From Eretmocerus hayati (taxonomy: Eukaryota; Arthropoda; Insecta; Hymenoptera; Aphelinidae), in the NCBI GenBank assembly GCA_029851415.1, contig CM056742.1:83814748-83878747 (forward strand): a DNA stretch of 64,000 nucleotides, read 5' to 3'. This document shows, one piece after another, positions 45,160-55,812 of the stretch. The position numbers and the translations under genes are program-made. Position 1 is the stretch's first letter. The number at the start of each line of letters is the position of its first letter. The notes beneath the pieces were generated by a model. It saw only the letters and a program-made list of their open reading frames with translations. It ran no database searches and was not told where the DNA came from.

Positions 45160-46277
45160 TCAGATGTTCCTGTTCTGATCAAGAGCGTCTGAAAGATGGT
45201 TTTGAAGGAAGGAATTACGCTCTTGCTCAATGCGCAGATCGACCTCTTCGCTAAGCCGAAAGTACTCATTTTGAAGCTCAGGACACTTGTGCTGGTTGCG
45301 TTGCATGCGCTCCCAGCGCCTGCGCGTCGCGTCACACTTATTTATGAGCACCCTCAACTCAGGACTAATCCAAGTAGCATCATTCTTACGTGGGTTCATA
45401 GTTTTTTCCGGTGCTAGTTCATCTAAAACAATCTTTAAATTTTCATTCAAGCTGTGAATTGCGTCTTCCAAACTGGTTTCGGAATTTTCGAGAGCTGTCC
45501 AGTCACAGCGAAGCAGACGGTCATTCAGTATCTCCGGAGTGATGTCACGAAAATTCCTATACTTGAAGAAATTTTTGGCGGAGTAGGAGTGAAGACGTTG
45601 ATGGTGACGTCAATGACCGAGTGTCCCCCAAAACTGGGCAGGTGTCTGTTGTGAGAGTCAGTAATGGTGTCGTTGTCATCTACGTAGATGTGATCAATCC
45701 ATGTATGAGATACGTTGGGGTTGTGTTGGTGAGTCGGGCGATGCTGCACTATCTACAAGGCTAGTTCTTCTGTCAGCGCAGTCAGTGTCTTGGTGTCGGG
45801 ATGAGCAGTATCCAACAAGTCAGCGTTCAGATCACCCATAATGATTTTGTGACTATAATCTTCACACAGCCGGCGTAACGAGCCAAACAGCCCATCATCC
45901 TTCTGCATGGCGATCTTTGGGGGTCTGTAGATTACCACGACTAATATTGGGGGTGAGCTGCCTTGCTGTACGCTACAGAAAAGAAATTCAGGCACGCCAG
46001 GTTCCCCCGGCCCAAAAGTATTCGACGGAATCAACTTCTCAACTTTGAAGTCATTGCGCACATACAAGGCAACTCCTCCCCCCTCTCTGTTGCGATCTTG
46101 TCGCAACAACGAAGAACCTGGAATTTGAACGAGACTGTCATACTCATCTAGCTTCGACTCGGCCACCCCAAATAGATGATAGGAGGGATCGTTAGCGACG
46201 AGCAGGCGTAGATGCTCAATCTTATCTGTCAGGGACTTAAGGCTGATGAATCCCGCTTTTAAGGAACCTCCACCCAC
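45160..46277 (-). pseudogene. LINE ORF2 endonuclease domain
   Basis: The frame directly continues ORF1's frame after its TGA and has no ATG. EEP/AP-endonuclease landmarks appear in order: AESKLDEY (metal-binding Glu), GGGVALYVR, VVIYRPP, IMGDLNADL, WIDHIYV and FGGHSVIDV (the S-D-H block in altered form). A TAG lies near 45752 and a one-base shift in an A-run near 45577. After that the frame continues as the linker up to 45160, where another shift and a TAA follow. The endonuclease nicks target DNA to prime reverse transcription. Confidence 0.7.
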
Positions 46278-46304
46278 TCGTCGCTCTTCAGCAGCCGTAT
46301 TTAG

Positions 46305-48104
46305 TCAAGGAGCCTCCGCTGGTTTTGCTGCCGGAACTCGGCTCTGCTCCGGAATGGCTGTGCAGCTCTGGGTATTGTTAGAGGACTCACAAGTACGTTT
46401 TGAAACACTTCGACAGGCCGTTTGGATGACCTGCAGATCAGCGAGGGATTCGAACGCATGCGCTCGCTCACCATTTTCCCGCCTGACCCAGAAACGTCCA
46501 CCGCTGTGCCAGACGTATCTTAGATCCAAACCGCGTGCAACCGATCTCAAAAGTGTGTATTCCTTGTACTTCTCACGGGGGAGCATTTCATTTATGAAGA
46601 TTTTACGGTTTGGCACATGAGCTTTCGCATCTGAGTCAAGTAGATTAGGCTGGATGTTATTAGCCGTGAAATAATTATTCTCGATTGAACGTTTAGCTCG
46701 AATCACTTTCCCGACTAAATGGCTACTGGAGAGTTGGACTACGCATGATGGTAGAGTGCGTGAGACGGCAGCTGAGGCTCGTGGAGATGGATCCGAAGCA
46801 CGATTACTTGCTGGAGGCCTCTCCTCAGACGCATGCCTAGGATGCAGGACATGAACATCAACAATGTCTGCCCTCTCCAGTGAGGGGAGAATGGACTTGA
46901 GCACTACGTAGGAAAATGGTGAGGCCATAGAATTTTCTTCCAAAACACAATTAATAATCAATTTACAGCGCTCAAGCCCATCACTGCCGTGTCTCTGTCC
47001 TTGCTTCCCATCATGTGAATAAGGGGACTCGTTCATCCGAAGTGGATTAATAAGAATCGAGGATTGATGTGTCGATTCGGCATTGCAATTCTCATAATTT
47101 ATTAATTTATAATTTCGCAGAGTACTCTGGAAGCCTTCAAGCAGCTCAGTAAGAGTGGAAATCTGGCCCTTCAAATTGGAATTCTGCTCCAGAAGAAGCT
47201 GGCGATCCAAGCAGAGCTCTTCCAGCTGGGAGTTCTGCTTCTCTATAAGTCCCTCGAGAGAAGATACACGTGCTAACAGGCAATCATCCACCTCTTTCAC
47301 CGCTGGCGTGAGAGATGGAGGGGGAATGGCAACGTTGCGTCAATTCACGAGGGATTTTATTCCGTCGAGCTGGTTCTGGAGCAAGGCATATGGTCGTAGG
47401 ATAGGTCCAGAGTACTCTGTGCTATAAGTACCCATTTTGGCTCCGGAGAAGGTAACGGCGTCGATGTGGGCGATGCTGAAGGATATTCTAAGATGTTGAA
47501 GCTGTTCCTCTCCTCCATCCCAGCAGGGCCACCCTCAGGTGGTGTAGGAAGCAGCAACTGGGAGGCAGTAGTGAGCCGCTCTGGTGTTCGCTGCTTTTGA
47601 ATATTCGCGGGCTCTACCTCGCTGGAGTCGTGGATGGTGGCACCACGTGATGGAGTTGAGACATCAGCTTGCGGAATACCTCCCGCTAGCGCGAGCTGCG
47701 AACTCCCGGTGGAATGAGAGGTCTTGGTGGTGGGGAGCTTCACGCTACGTCGTACGCTGGTACATTGCGGAGCGGGGGGAGACAATCCAGACGCAGCATG
47801 CGTGCTGAGCCGCGTGTGTGAGTTGGGATGATTACTCACACGTCTCTGCGAGTTCGTTTTCTCTTTCTCTCTCTCTCTCTCTGGCCGTCTGCGTGCTGAG
47901 ACGAGTGGCAGAAGTCGTCTGCTTCAATGCTTTCGATGGTAATTTTGCGGTTGGAATTTCGCTCACCTGCAGACAACTCGTGCATGTCACTGCTCCTCGG
48001 GATAACTTTGAGCACTTGACATGTGCGGATTTTTTGCATATACTGCATTCTCTACTGCCCGTGCGTAAGGTGCCGTTGCAGGCACAGCAGGTGTTGTTAC
48101 TCAT
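46305..48104 (-). pseudogene. LINE ORF1: PHD-like finger, disordered linker, coiled coil
   Basis: ATG at 48104 starts CCACNGTLRTGSRECSIC followed by H-x-x-C and CTSC, a PHD-type zinc finger seen in CR1-group ORF1 proteins. A dinucleotide CT run near 47865 encodes Arg-Glu repeats. The frame then shifts (near 47835) into a Pro/Ser/Thr-rich segment. It shifts again near 47350-47300 into a coiled coil (residues with VSSLEGLIEKQNSQLEEL...) and a basic segment with REKYKEYTLLRSVAR and WVRRENGE, typical of the nucleic-acid-binding end of these proteins. It ends with TGA at 46307-46305. ORF1p binds LINE RNA as part of the mobile particle. Confidence 0.65.
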
Positions 48105-48390
48105 CGTGCAGCAGACAGCGAGACAGGCCAGCAGAGCAAACGACCTCCGAGCATGCGCCGAGAGCTCACTTTCGGTGCCAAGCACTGTCAACTCGATGTT
48201 GCTGGAGTTGCAGAATTGGAATTATCCCTCCCAGGCTCGATCAGGAGCCTTGCAATAATGCTCCAGTGGTATCAGACTGCAGGAGGAAGCCCAATCTGTG
48301 AAAAAATGAAACGAGAGACGACGTTTCGATGGTTGAAACGATATTCTAACACAGAGCGACGTTGAATGCGTGTGGAAGCACTTACCGCGC

Positions 48391-48949
48391 CAGAGAGAGA
48401 GAGCCGAGGAACGCACTTTTTCCTGATGGAATTTGAGATATTGTGGCCCATTTCTTTGCAACGATTCAAAATTCCTAATCCGGTCAGTTGGGGATCAATC
48501 CAGGTTATTTTCATTGCCATAGAGATTTATTGAGATTCATGTTACAATACAAATATCGATCTATAAATTTTGAGTTGTAGCGGGAGGCAAGGGCCACTCT
48601 TCTCCCTCATCGGGTCCAAGATAATTTGTTACATTATCTTTGTGCCTATCGGAGATATTCAATCAATACGTTTTGTGAATCAATCTATATCATTTTCATC
48701 GTCTTAGGGATGAAATGTGATTGATTTCTCGGTCAAAAGATAATTATGTGAATTTTGAGACGTAAAGGGGCGCGAGGCATGCTCTCGTTCCCGATTTAGC
48801 CTAAACATATTTTTGCTCATCATGTTTGCGCCTGTCAAAGATTTTCAACCAAATCGTTTTGGGGATTGATTAAGATCATCTCCATCGTCCTGAAGAGATA
48901 ATACGATCCATTTTATGATAGTATAATCAATCTGTGGATTTTGAGACTG
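48391..48949 (-). repeat. Diverged inner units of the right TIR array
   Basis: Units of about 185 bp continue inward on the minus strand (for example 'ggcacaaagataatgtaac' near 48630 and 'gcaaagaaatgggccacaat' near 48450) until the LINE 5' end near 48390. They are related to, but not base-for-base collinear with, the inner left array. Confidence 0.6.
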
Positions 48950-50244
48950 GAAGAGAGTCGAGAAAAACACTTTTCCCCGATCGAGTCTAAAATATTTCGG
49001 GCCTTTATCTTTGCGTCAATTGAAAGATACTAATTGAATCGTCCAGACAATCAGTATACCTCATCTCCAACGTCCTAGGAAAGTAATCGAATCAATTTCA
49101 TGACAGAGAAGTGATTCTGTGAATTTTGAAACGTAAAGGGGTGCAAACAACGCTCTTTTTCCCGATGAAGACCAAGATATTGTAGCCCATTATGTTTGCG
49201 CCTGTTAAAAATTTTCAATCGAATCGTTTTGGGAGTCAATCAATATTATCTCCATCATCCTGGAGAGATATTCCGATAAATTCTGTAAAATAATATAACT
49301 AATCCGTGAATTTTGAGATTGAAGAGAGTCGAGGAAAACACTCTTCCCCGATCGAGTCTAAAATGTTTTGGGCCTTCATCATTGCGCCGATTGACGAATT
49401 ATCAATCAATCGTCCTGACTTTCGGTCTATCACATTCCCAACGTCTTAGAAGAGAAATCCAATGAATTTGACAATGATAAAATCAATCTGTCAATTTCGA
49501 GATGTAAAGGAAGGCGACGATTGGACTCTTTTCCGATGAATTCTAAGATAATGTGGGCCATTATCTTTACGTCGATGAAAGATTTTCAATCGAATCGTTC
49601 CGAATATCAATCCACATAATTGATTTAGTAGATTCCCCATTTGAAAATCATTCTGTAAATTTTGATATTAAGAGAGAGGAGAGAATTGCATGTTGTCATA
49701 ATCGAGTCTACGATACTGTTGGCTTTTGTCTCTTCGCCGATCGAACATTATCTATGCAATTGTCTCAAAGCCTAGTCTTCCACAATCCCCACGTCCTATA
49801 TAGCGATGCATCTTAATTGATACTATGATCTGAAAGACATTACTCAGATCAAACTGAAGCCGTAATAATTTCCTCCGTCCAGTTTCACGATTCCCCAGGC
49901 CTCCGTGTTCACGTTGAATCAACAGCCCGAATGAAATCGATATCTTCATCCGTATTATATCATCTTCTAAAAGTTACAAGTAGATATTACAATCATTTAC
50001 CTCATTTCAAACAGTATTCCCGATCTCCGATACCCAATTAAAGACGCCACAAACAAATATCCTTATCCATCATTTAATAAACATATCGAGAAGCTTTCTA
50101 TCACGTGTTATCACTTCAATTACGCGCATCACGCCTTGTTGAAAGTACCTCCCTCCCTTCCCCCGTTTGAATTGCATGCGTTACCCAAATTTCCCCCACC
50201 TACAACCTCGCCACCTCGCGGAGTAGGCAACTCTGGACTGAACC
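48950..50244 (-). repeat. Right terminal inverted repeat, high-identity part
   Basis: Reverse complement of 2735-4030. The outer tip reads GGACTGAACC at 50235-50244. GGCAAAG (50245-50251) may be the target-duplication partner of GGCGAAG at 2728-2734. The arm retains the same order of 185-bp units as the left arm, with a few small indels. Confidence 0.8.
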
Positions 50245-50825
50245 GGCAAAGGAGGGAAGTAGCCGTGGCAAGCTTGTCACGGTTGGTAAGTTGTATCGCT
50301 CCAATACATACTTACCCATATATACATCACACATCAGGTGATCTTGAAGAGGCGCGAGTCGCGCAATCTTGCTAGTGTCCTCTCCTCCCCCACCTGCCTG
50401 GCCCATCTCGAGCGGTCAGCTGTGCTGCAGCACGGCTCTGCACATACCCCTCACGTCGTTGTAACATCGGCGTTGCAACTTATTGCCACGCTTTCTCTCC
50501 TCGCCACGCGTCTCGCGTACAAGCCTGACTTCGTATTGTCAGACTCATCAGCTGTTTTATGCTCGCGTAAGCCATCATATTCGTCATCGTTGCAGCTTTT
50601 TTTCGCGAGGCGCGCGGATCTTGTGGCTTGCTACACCTGTGCGGACGTGACGCACTGGTGGCTAGCTCTTCAGTGTTCGTGTTGTCCTCGTAGTTTATCG
50701 TTTTTTTAGCTTGAAACTCGATCCCAAAAAATCCTTTTCACTTTAGTTTTAGCTGGCCAGAAATTTTTTCGTGACATTTTGTCATATATTAGCATTTCGA
50801 ATTTAGTTGTGGTTCGGTACTAATC
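50245..50825 (+). other. Region upstream of the BEL gag; possible LTR/leader
   Basis: There is no supported frame. The sequence changes from GC-rich to a T-rich stretch before the gag ATG at 50826. TGGTTCGGTAC (50811-50821) lies just before the ATG and has the TGG start of a primer site, but no LTR partner is available to test it. Confidence 0.3.
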
Positions 50826-52193
50826 ATGGCGCGGCCAAGAGCAACTGAAATCAAAGCAAAAGTTGAGCGTCTAACACGCATTCGAGGCTACATTTTTAAT
50901 TTCGTTGGAAACGCCAAAAAGTCGGCAAATGAAGAAGCACGCTCGGAACCGGCGTACGTAACAAAAAAGCTCTCGGATTTGAATGATTATTCGGTCGAGT
51001 TTGAAAATCGTCATGAGTCCGCGTACGCACACAAACAACTGAATCCCGATCATGAATATTTTTTGGAGGATTGTTTTTTGGACGTTGAGGATGCCGTTGC
51101 TCGGCATCATGTCACGCTGCAATCGTGGATGCCTGCACCTTCTGCACAAGAAAATCAGAGCGTCGCGGGTCAACCGGGTAATTCCTCATTCACAGAAGCG
51201 ATTTCGATTGCTCAAATACAAGCGCACTAAGCGTATCAATTCGAACGGTTTCTGAAATCTGCGTCAGAATTACAAGCCGTTCCTTCCATACCATTGCCCA
51301 CATTCTCTGGCAAACAGGAAGACTGGGACTCGTTCAAAGCTCGTTTTGAGGCTGCGGTCTTAAGAAAATCATACTCGGACGCTTGAAAATTACAATATCT
51401 CCTCGGTGCAATGCAGGGGGTCGCAGCAGACACATTGCGAGGCACGAAGCCTGAGGGTACTGATTTTCAACCTGTCTGGGATGAATTATGTCGGCGTTAC
51501 GATAATCCTCGTCGGAGGATGACAGGTCACATGCCCGCGTTGCAATCACTCAGACCAATGACTGAAAAATCCTTGTCACAATTAAATGAGCTTCTGAATG
51601 AAGCGGAAGAAGCGGTTCAAGGTTTTCGAGATCTAAAGCTCCTTGTTGAGTCTTGGGACTGTGTTCTCGTTCATGCCATTGTCTCAAAATTAGATTCTGG
51701 TACTCGTGAAGCCTGGGAGTTGAATCAAATGTCGGTCCCCGGGTTCTCAACTTATGCGGACTTTCTGAGATTCATCGAAAATCGCATCAACGCGCTAGAT
51801 TCAGCAGCAGCTTATAAAGTTCTGAACTCGTTGTCCACCCAAAATGCGAATGTGCAAAAACCTCGTTCGTCGTCGCAATCCTCCTCACAACCTAAAAATC
51901 CCTTGTCAGTCAACGTTGCAAATTTGAATCAAAACAAAAACAATAGATCATCGTCGAAATCTAGTGAAACTTGTCCCTGTAACGAAGAGCATCCGCTTTA
52001 TTCTTGCAAAACTTTTGAATCCTGGACACCTAAAAAACGCTTTGAATATGCAAAGCAACGTCGCTTGTGTATGAATTGTTTAAGACCAGGTCATTTCTTG
52101 AAAGACTGCAATTCGAAATATCGTGCATCACTCGAAATTGCACACAGGGGCGTATGCGAAAAATTCGAAAAAACCTACGGATACAGGCGGTAA
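50826..52193 (+). pseudogene. gag: BEL/Pao Gag region (DUF1759 plus zinc fingers)
   Basis: ATG at 50826 opens the frame; in-frame TAA (51228-51230) and TGA (51384-51386) interrupt it. The first 130 residues are the N-terminal helical part of a Pao Gag. The DUF1759 capsid-like domain covers roughly 51240-51830 (PLPTFSGKQEDWDSFKARFE, then LQSLRPMTEKSLSQLNELLN). After a Ser/Asn-rich linker comes a CPCNEEHPLYSC segment, then LCMNCLRPGHFLKDC, the zinc-finger pair typical of BEL/Pao polyproteins. Near 52120 the frame shifts by one into the protease part. Confidence 0.8.
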
Positions 52194-53820
52194 ATCCAAA
52201 CCACCGGATAAGTCTGCACCCGTCTTAACAAACACGGTACTTCTAGGAAAATTGTGTCTTCTGGTGACAGCCAGAGTCACCTTGCAATCATCATCAGGAG
52301 AATTAATAGAGGTCCACGCACTCATAGATCCAGGTGCAGAACGATCGTTTGTTGCCGATCGCGTTGTCAAAGCTTTAGGTTTACCGCTTCACAAAATTAC
52401 CCAAGATGTTAGTTTTCTCGGAAGCGAATCAGGGCTCACTGTGCGAGCAGAAGCTCCAATTGTTTTGAAATCGAAATTACGTGCAAGCTTCGAACTGCGA
52501 TTCTCAGCTCTCGTTTTGTCTGAACTCACTAGGGTTTTGCCGGCTGAGTATGTTGACGTAAGTCATTGTTCATACATCAAAAACTCGACTCTCGCTGACC
52601 CCGAATTTGCTTCACCTCAGAAAGTTGATTGTGTTCTTGCAGCCAATGTGTATTCGCAAATTCTTTTGCCAGGTATTCGAAAATCTCAAAACGACCCGAT
52701 TATTGCTCAGAAAACGGTGTTTGGGTGGATTCTTGCGGATAACACACCCACTTCAAACTCAGATAGTAGCCTTTCTTGTTTTCACGTTTCAGTGAACGAC
52801 CCGTTGTCAAAAGATCTTCAGAGATTCTGGGACATTGAGGAAATTCCAAACCCATCGCGTCCTCTATCCCCAGATGATGAATACTGTGAGGTATATTTTA
52901 AATCAACAGTAGCGTTTGATCCTGATGGTAGAATTGTAGTCAGGCTGCCACTACTACAAACTGAGATACCTCTCTTTCATGATTCGAGGGACATCGCTGT
53001 TGCGTGCTCGATCCGAGAGGACCCGTCAACGCAATCAGCATTTGGAGACAGCATACACCAACTTGATGAAAGAATATGAGGAGTTTGGCCCCATGGAGTG
53101 AGCAGCTGATACACCAACGTCAGGGCCTGTCGTCTACCTACCACATCACACAGTTTTTCGATGGGGGAGCGACAAAATTCGGGTTGTCTTCAACGCTTCT
53201 CAACGGACTGGTAACGGAATAATTATCAATGATTATTCACTACCCGGCCCAAAACGACAAATTAATATTGCCCTCATAATCACTCGATGAAGATTTTTCA
53301 AATATGCGTTTTCCACTGATATAGTAAAAATGTTTCGACAAATTCGAGTACACCCAGATGACAGCAATCTGCAACGTATTTTGTGGAGAGATTCAAACTC
53401 TCAAAAAATTGTCAAATACATTATGACATTGGTGACTTACGGAACAGCTTGTGCGCCATACTTGGCGAATCGTGCACTGATTTTCCTAGCGGAACAATTC
53501 GGAGAAGAATTCCCACTCGCGGCTAGCATCTTGTTGTTGTTGCACTATGTTGATGACATGTATGGTGGTGGGGATACCCTCGAACAAGTTGTAGGCGCTC
53601 GCTATCAGTTGGTTGCTATTTTGCAAGGAGCGAAAATTCCTCTCGATAAGTGGGTGGCGAATGAACCCAAGCTACTACAGGGGGTGGAGTCCAAGCCAGA
53701 GATCGAGCTCGACGTTGGAAAAGATCAAGTCGTTTCAACTCTCGGAATCAAGTGGTCGATAAATTCGGACGAATTTTTTTTCAGATTCGAGATGCCGGCG
53801 AAATTGATGCTGTAACAAAG
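52123..53820 (+). pseudogene. pol: BEL/Pao protease (DUF1758) and reverse transcriptase
   Basis: After the shift the frame carries LIDPGAERSFV (aspartic protease motif, here D-P-G), VDCVLAANVYSQIL and FGWILAD, all DUF1758 landmarks. It runs to a stop at 53079; the neighbouring frame continues with a TGA at 53099-53101 (YEEFGPME then stop), then VVFNASQRTGNG. RT follows from about 53290: DIVKMFRQIRVHPDD, VTYGTACAPYLA and LHYVDDMYGG (catalytic Y-V-D-D). A run of eight T (53773-53780) marks a one-base slip into the next frame. Several frame changes mean this copy cannot make Pol. Confidence 0.8.
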
Positions 53821-55812
53821 AGGACCATCTTGTCCGAAATTTCCAAGTTGTTCGATCCGTTAGGTTGGCTAGCTCCGTTTCTTGTCCAAGGAAAAATTTT
53901 ATTACAGGAACTGTGGCTTCAAAAATTGGATTGGGACTCACCCATCGAAGGAGTTTCGCTAATTAAGTGGACCAAGCTGCGAGAGCAAATGCCGGAGTTG
54001 TCGTTAATTCGTATCTCTAGGGGGCTGGGTATTTCGAGTTCTACGGTTTGGGAATTGCATAGATTCGCGGATGCATCGATGTCTGCTTATTCAGCTGCGA
54101 TTTATTTGGTAGTTCCTGGGAGATCATCATTCTTGTTAATGTCGAAGAATAGGGTAGCTCCGATAAAAACACAGTCTTTACCACGTCTTGAGCTGTGTGC
54201 AGCACTATTACTTGTACAGTTGATGAAAAACATAGAGCCTCAACTTCAGCATCGTGCATCAGCAATTTTTTGTTGGTCGGATTCAAAAATAGCACTTGAC
54301 TGGATAGCCGGACTACCATCGCGCTGGGAAATATTTGTCGCAAATAGAGTCAGCAAAATTCAACAATCGTTGCCCTCAGCAGAATGGAATCATATTCCAA
54401 CTGATGAAAATCCCGCAGACTTCGCAACCGGGGGGAAAACTGTTCAGGAATTGAAAAATTCTGAGTTGTTGTGGTACGGGCCGCATTGGGTTACTAAAGA
54501 TTCTTCTCAATGGCCGTCGCGATCTAGCCCCGAGTCGCAAGATAATTTGGAGGTCTGCGTGAACGTAGCTGTTTGTGAAGACAACAACATCAATCCTGAC
54601 ATATTAAAGCCACTGGAAAAATGGTCGTCATTTTCCAAGCACATTCGAATTGTTGCATTCATCTATCGGTGGGAATTCAATGCTGCTCAAAAGAAACGTG
54701 ATCGGAATACTTCAATTCTCACACGGGATGAACGTCGTGCCACAAAATTCGCAATCTTTGAAACCGTACAGAGACGTTACTATGCAGATGAAATTGACGC
54801 TCTCGAGAGCAAACGTCCGTTACCGATCAAAAGCGAGCTCCGTCGTCTTGCGCCGTTTTTGTGTCCTCAAGGACTCCTCAGAGTAGGTGGTCGGTTGCAG
54901 AATGCTGATCTATCGTATGCAGGAAGACATCCTATCATCTTGTCAGCGCGTAGTAATTTCATTCGTCGGTTGGTGGAGGAACTTCATCGAGATACCTTGC
55001 ATGCTGGTGTTCAGCTCATGATCAGTTGACTATTTCGTTGAGCGTGGATTCCGCGTATTGTCAGACTAGTTCAAGGTGTCTACAGGTTGTGTCTTCGTTG
55101 TGCGCGTTTTGAAGCTCGGCCCTTGCTTCAGCAGATCGCTCCTTTACCAGCTGTTCGGGTCACGCCTCGCATAGCCTTCGAAGCAGTTGGAGTAGACTTC
55201 GCAGGACCAATTCACGTCTTGTTCTCGCGTGCTCGAGGGGCTAAATCGGTGAAAGGTTATTTTGCAATATTTGTTTGCATGTTCACGAAGGCGGATCACA
55301 TTGAGTTTGTGTCGGATCTCACTACACTTGCTTTTCTTGCTGCTGTTCGTCGTTTTGTGTCTAGAAGAGGTCGTGTTTCAGACATATATTGTGACAATGC
55401 CAAGAATTCCACCGGAGCAAGCCGCGAGCTTAAACAAATGTTCAGCGAAGCATCATCGTTCTCGAAAGAAGTAGCATCCTTGCTTGCTGAAGACGAAATC
55501 AAATATCACTTTTCACCACCTAGAGCTCCACATTTCGGTGGACTGTGAGAAGCTGTGGTCGAGAGTTTCAAATATCATCTCAAACGGGTTGCGGGTGATT
55601 CAATCTTGACCTTTGAAGAGTTTTCCACGTTAACATCTCAAATCGAAGCTTGCCTAAACTCACGCCCCATATGCCCGATCAGCCTGAATGGTGATGATCT
55701 CGTTGCCTTAACTTCTGGTCATTTTGTCACTGGTAAAGCCATGTTGGCGAATCTTGAGCCGTTTGATGATCAGGACCTCACAAAGTCTCATATTTCTACC
55801 CACACAGCATGA
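53781..55812 (+). pseudogene. pol: BEL/Pao RNase H-like and integrase region, 3' truncated
   Basis: From the slip, the frame continues through ILSEISKLFDPLGWLAPF and LHRFADASMSAYSAAIYL (RNase H first Asp). It goes on through CWSDSKIALDWI and IPTDENPADFATGG, classic Pao-family motifs, to a TGA at 55027-55029. After another TGA (55042-55044) the integrase core appears: GVDFAGPI (first Asp), YCDNAKNSTGA (second Asp) and PHFGGL, with a TGA at 55546-55548 where Trp is usual. The C-terminal end stops at 55812, where satellite-like sequence begins, so the element lost its 3' end and LTR. Confidence 0.8.

Larger units (their letters stand above)
43100..48390 (-). mobile_element. Decayed non-LTR retrotransposon (CR1/Jockey-like)
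   Basis: In minus-strand order there is a 5' UTR from about 48390, ORF1 with a PHD-like finger (from 48104), coiled coil and basic region, and ORF2 with an apurinic-type endonuclease and reverse transcriptase ending at 43378. This layout fits the CR1/Jockey group of insect LINEs. The 5' edge is placed where the TIR-array units resume at 48391. The 3' edge is not resolved (about 43000-43370). Frameshifts and stops in both ORFs show this copy is inactive. Confidence 0.8.

Noticed and set aside
2735..50244. Polinton/Maverick interpretation of the inverted repeats
   Set aside because: No protein-primed DNA polymerase B, packaging ATPase, retroviral-type integrase of that family, or capsid genes are seen between the arms.
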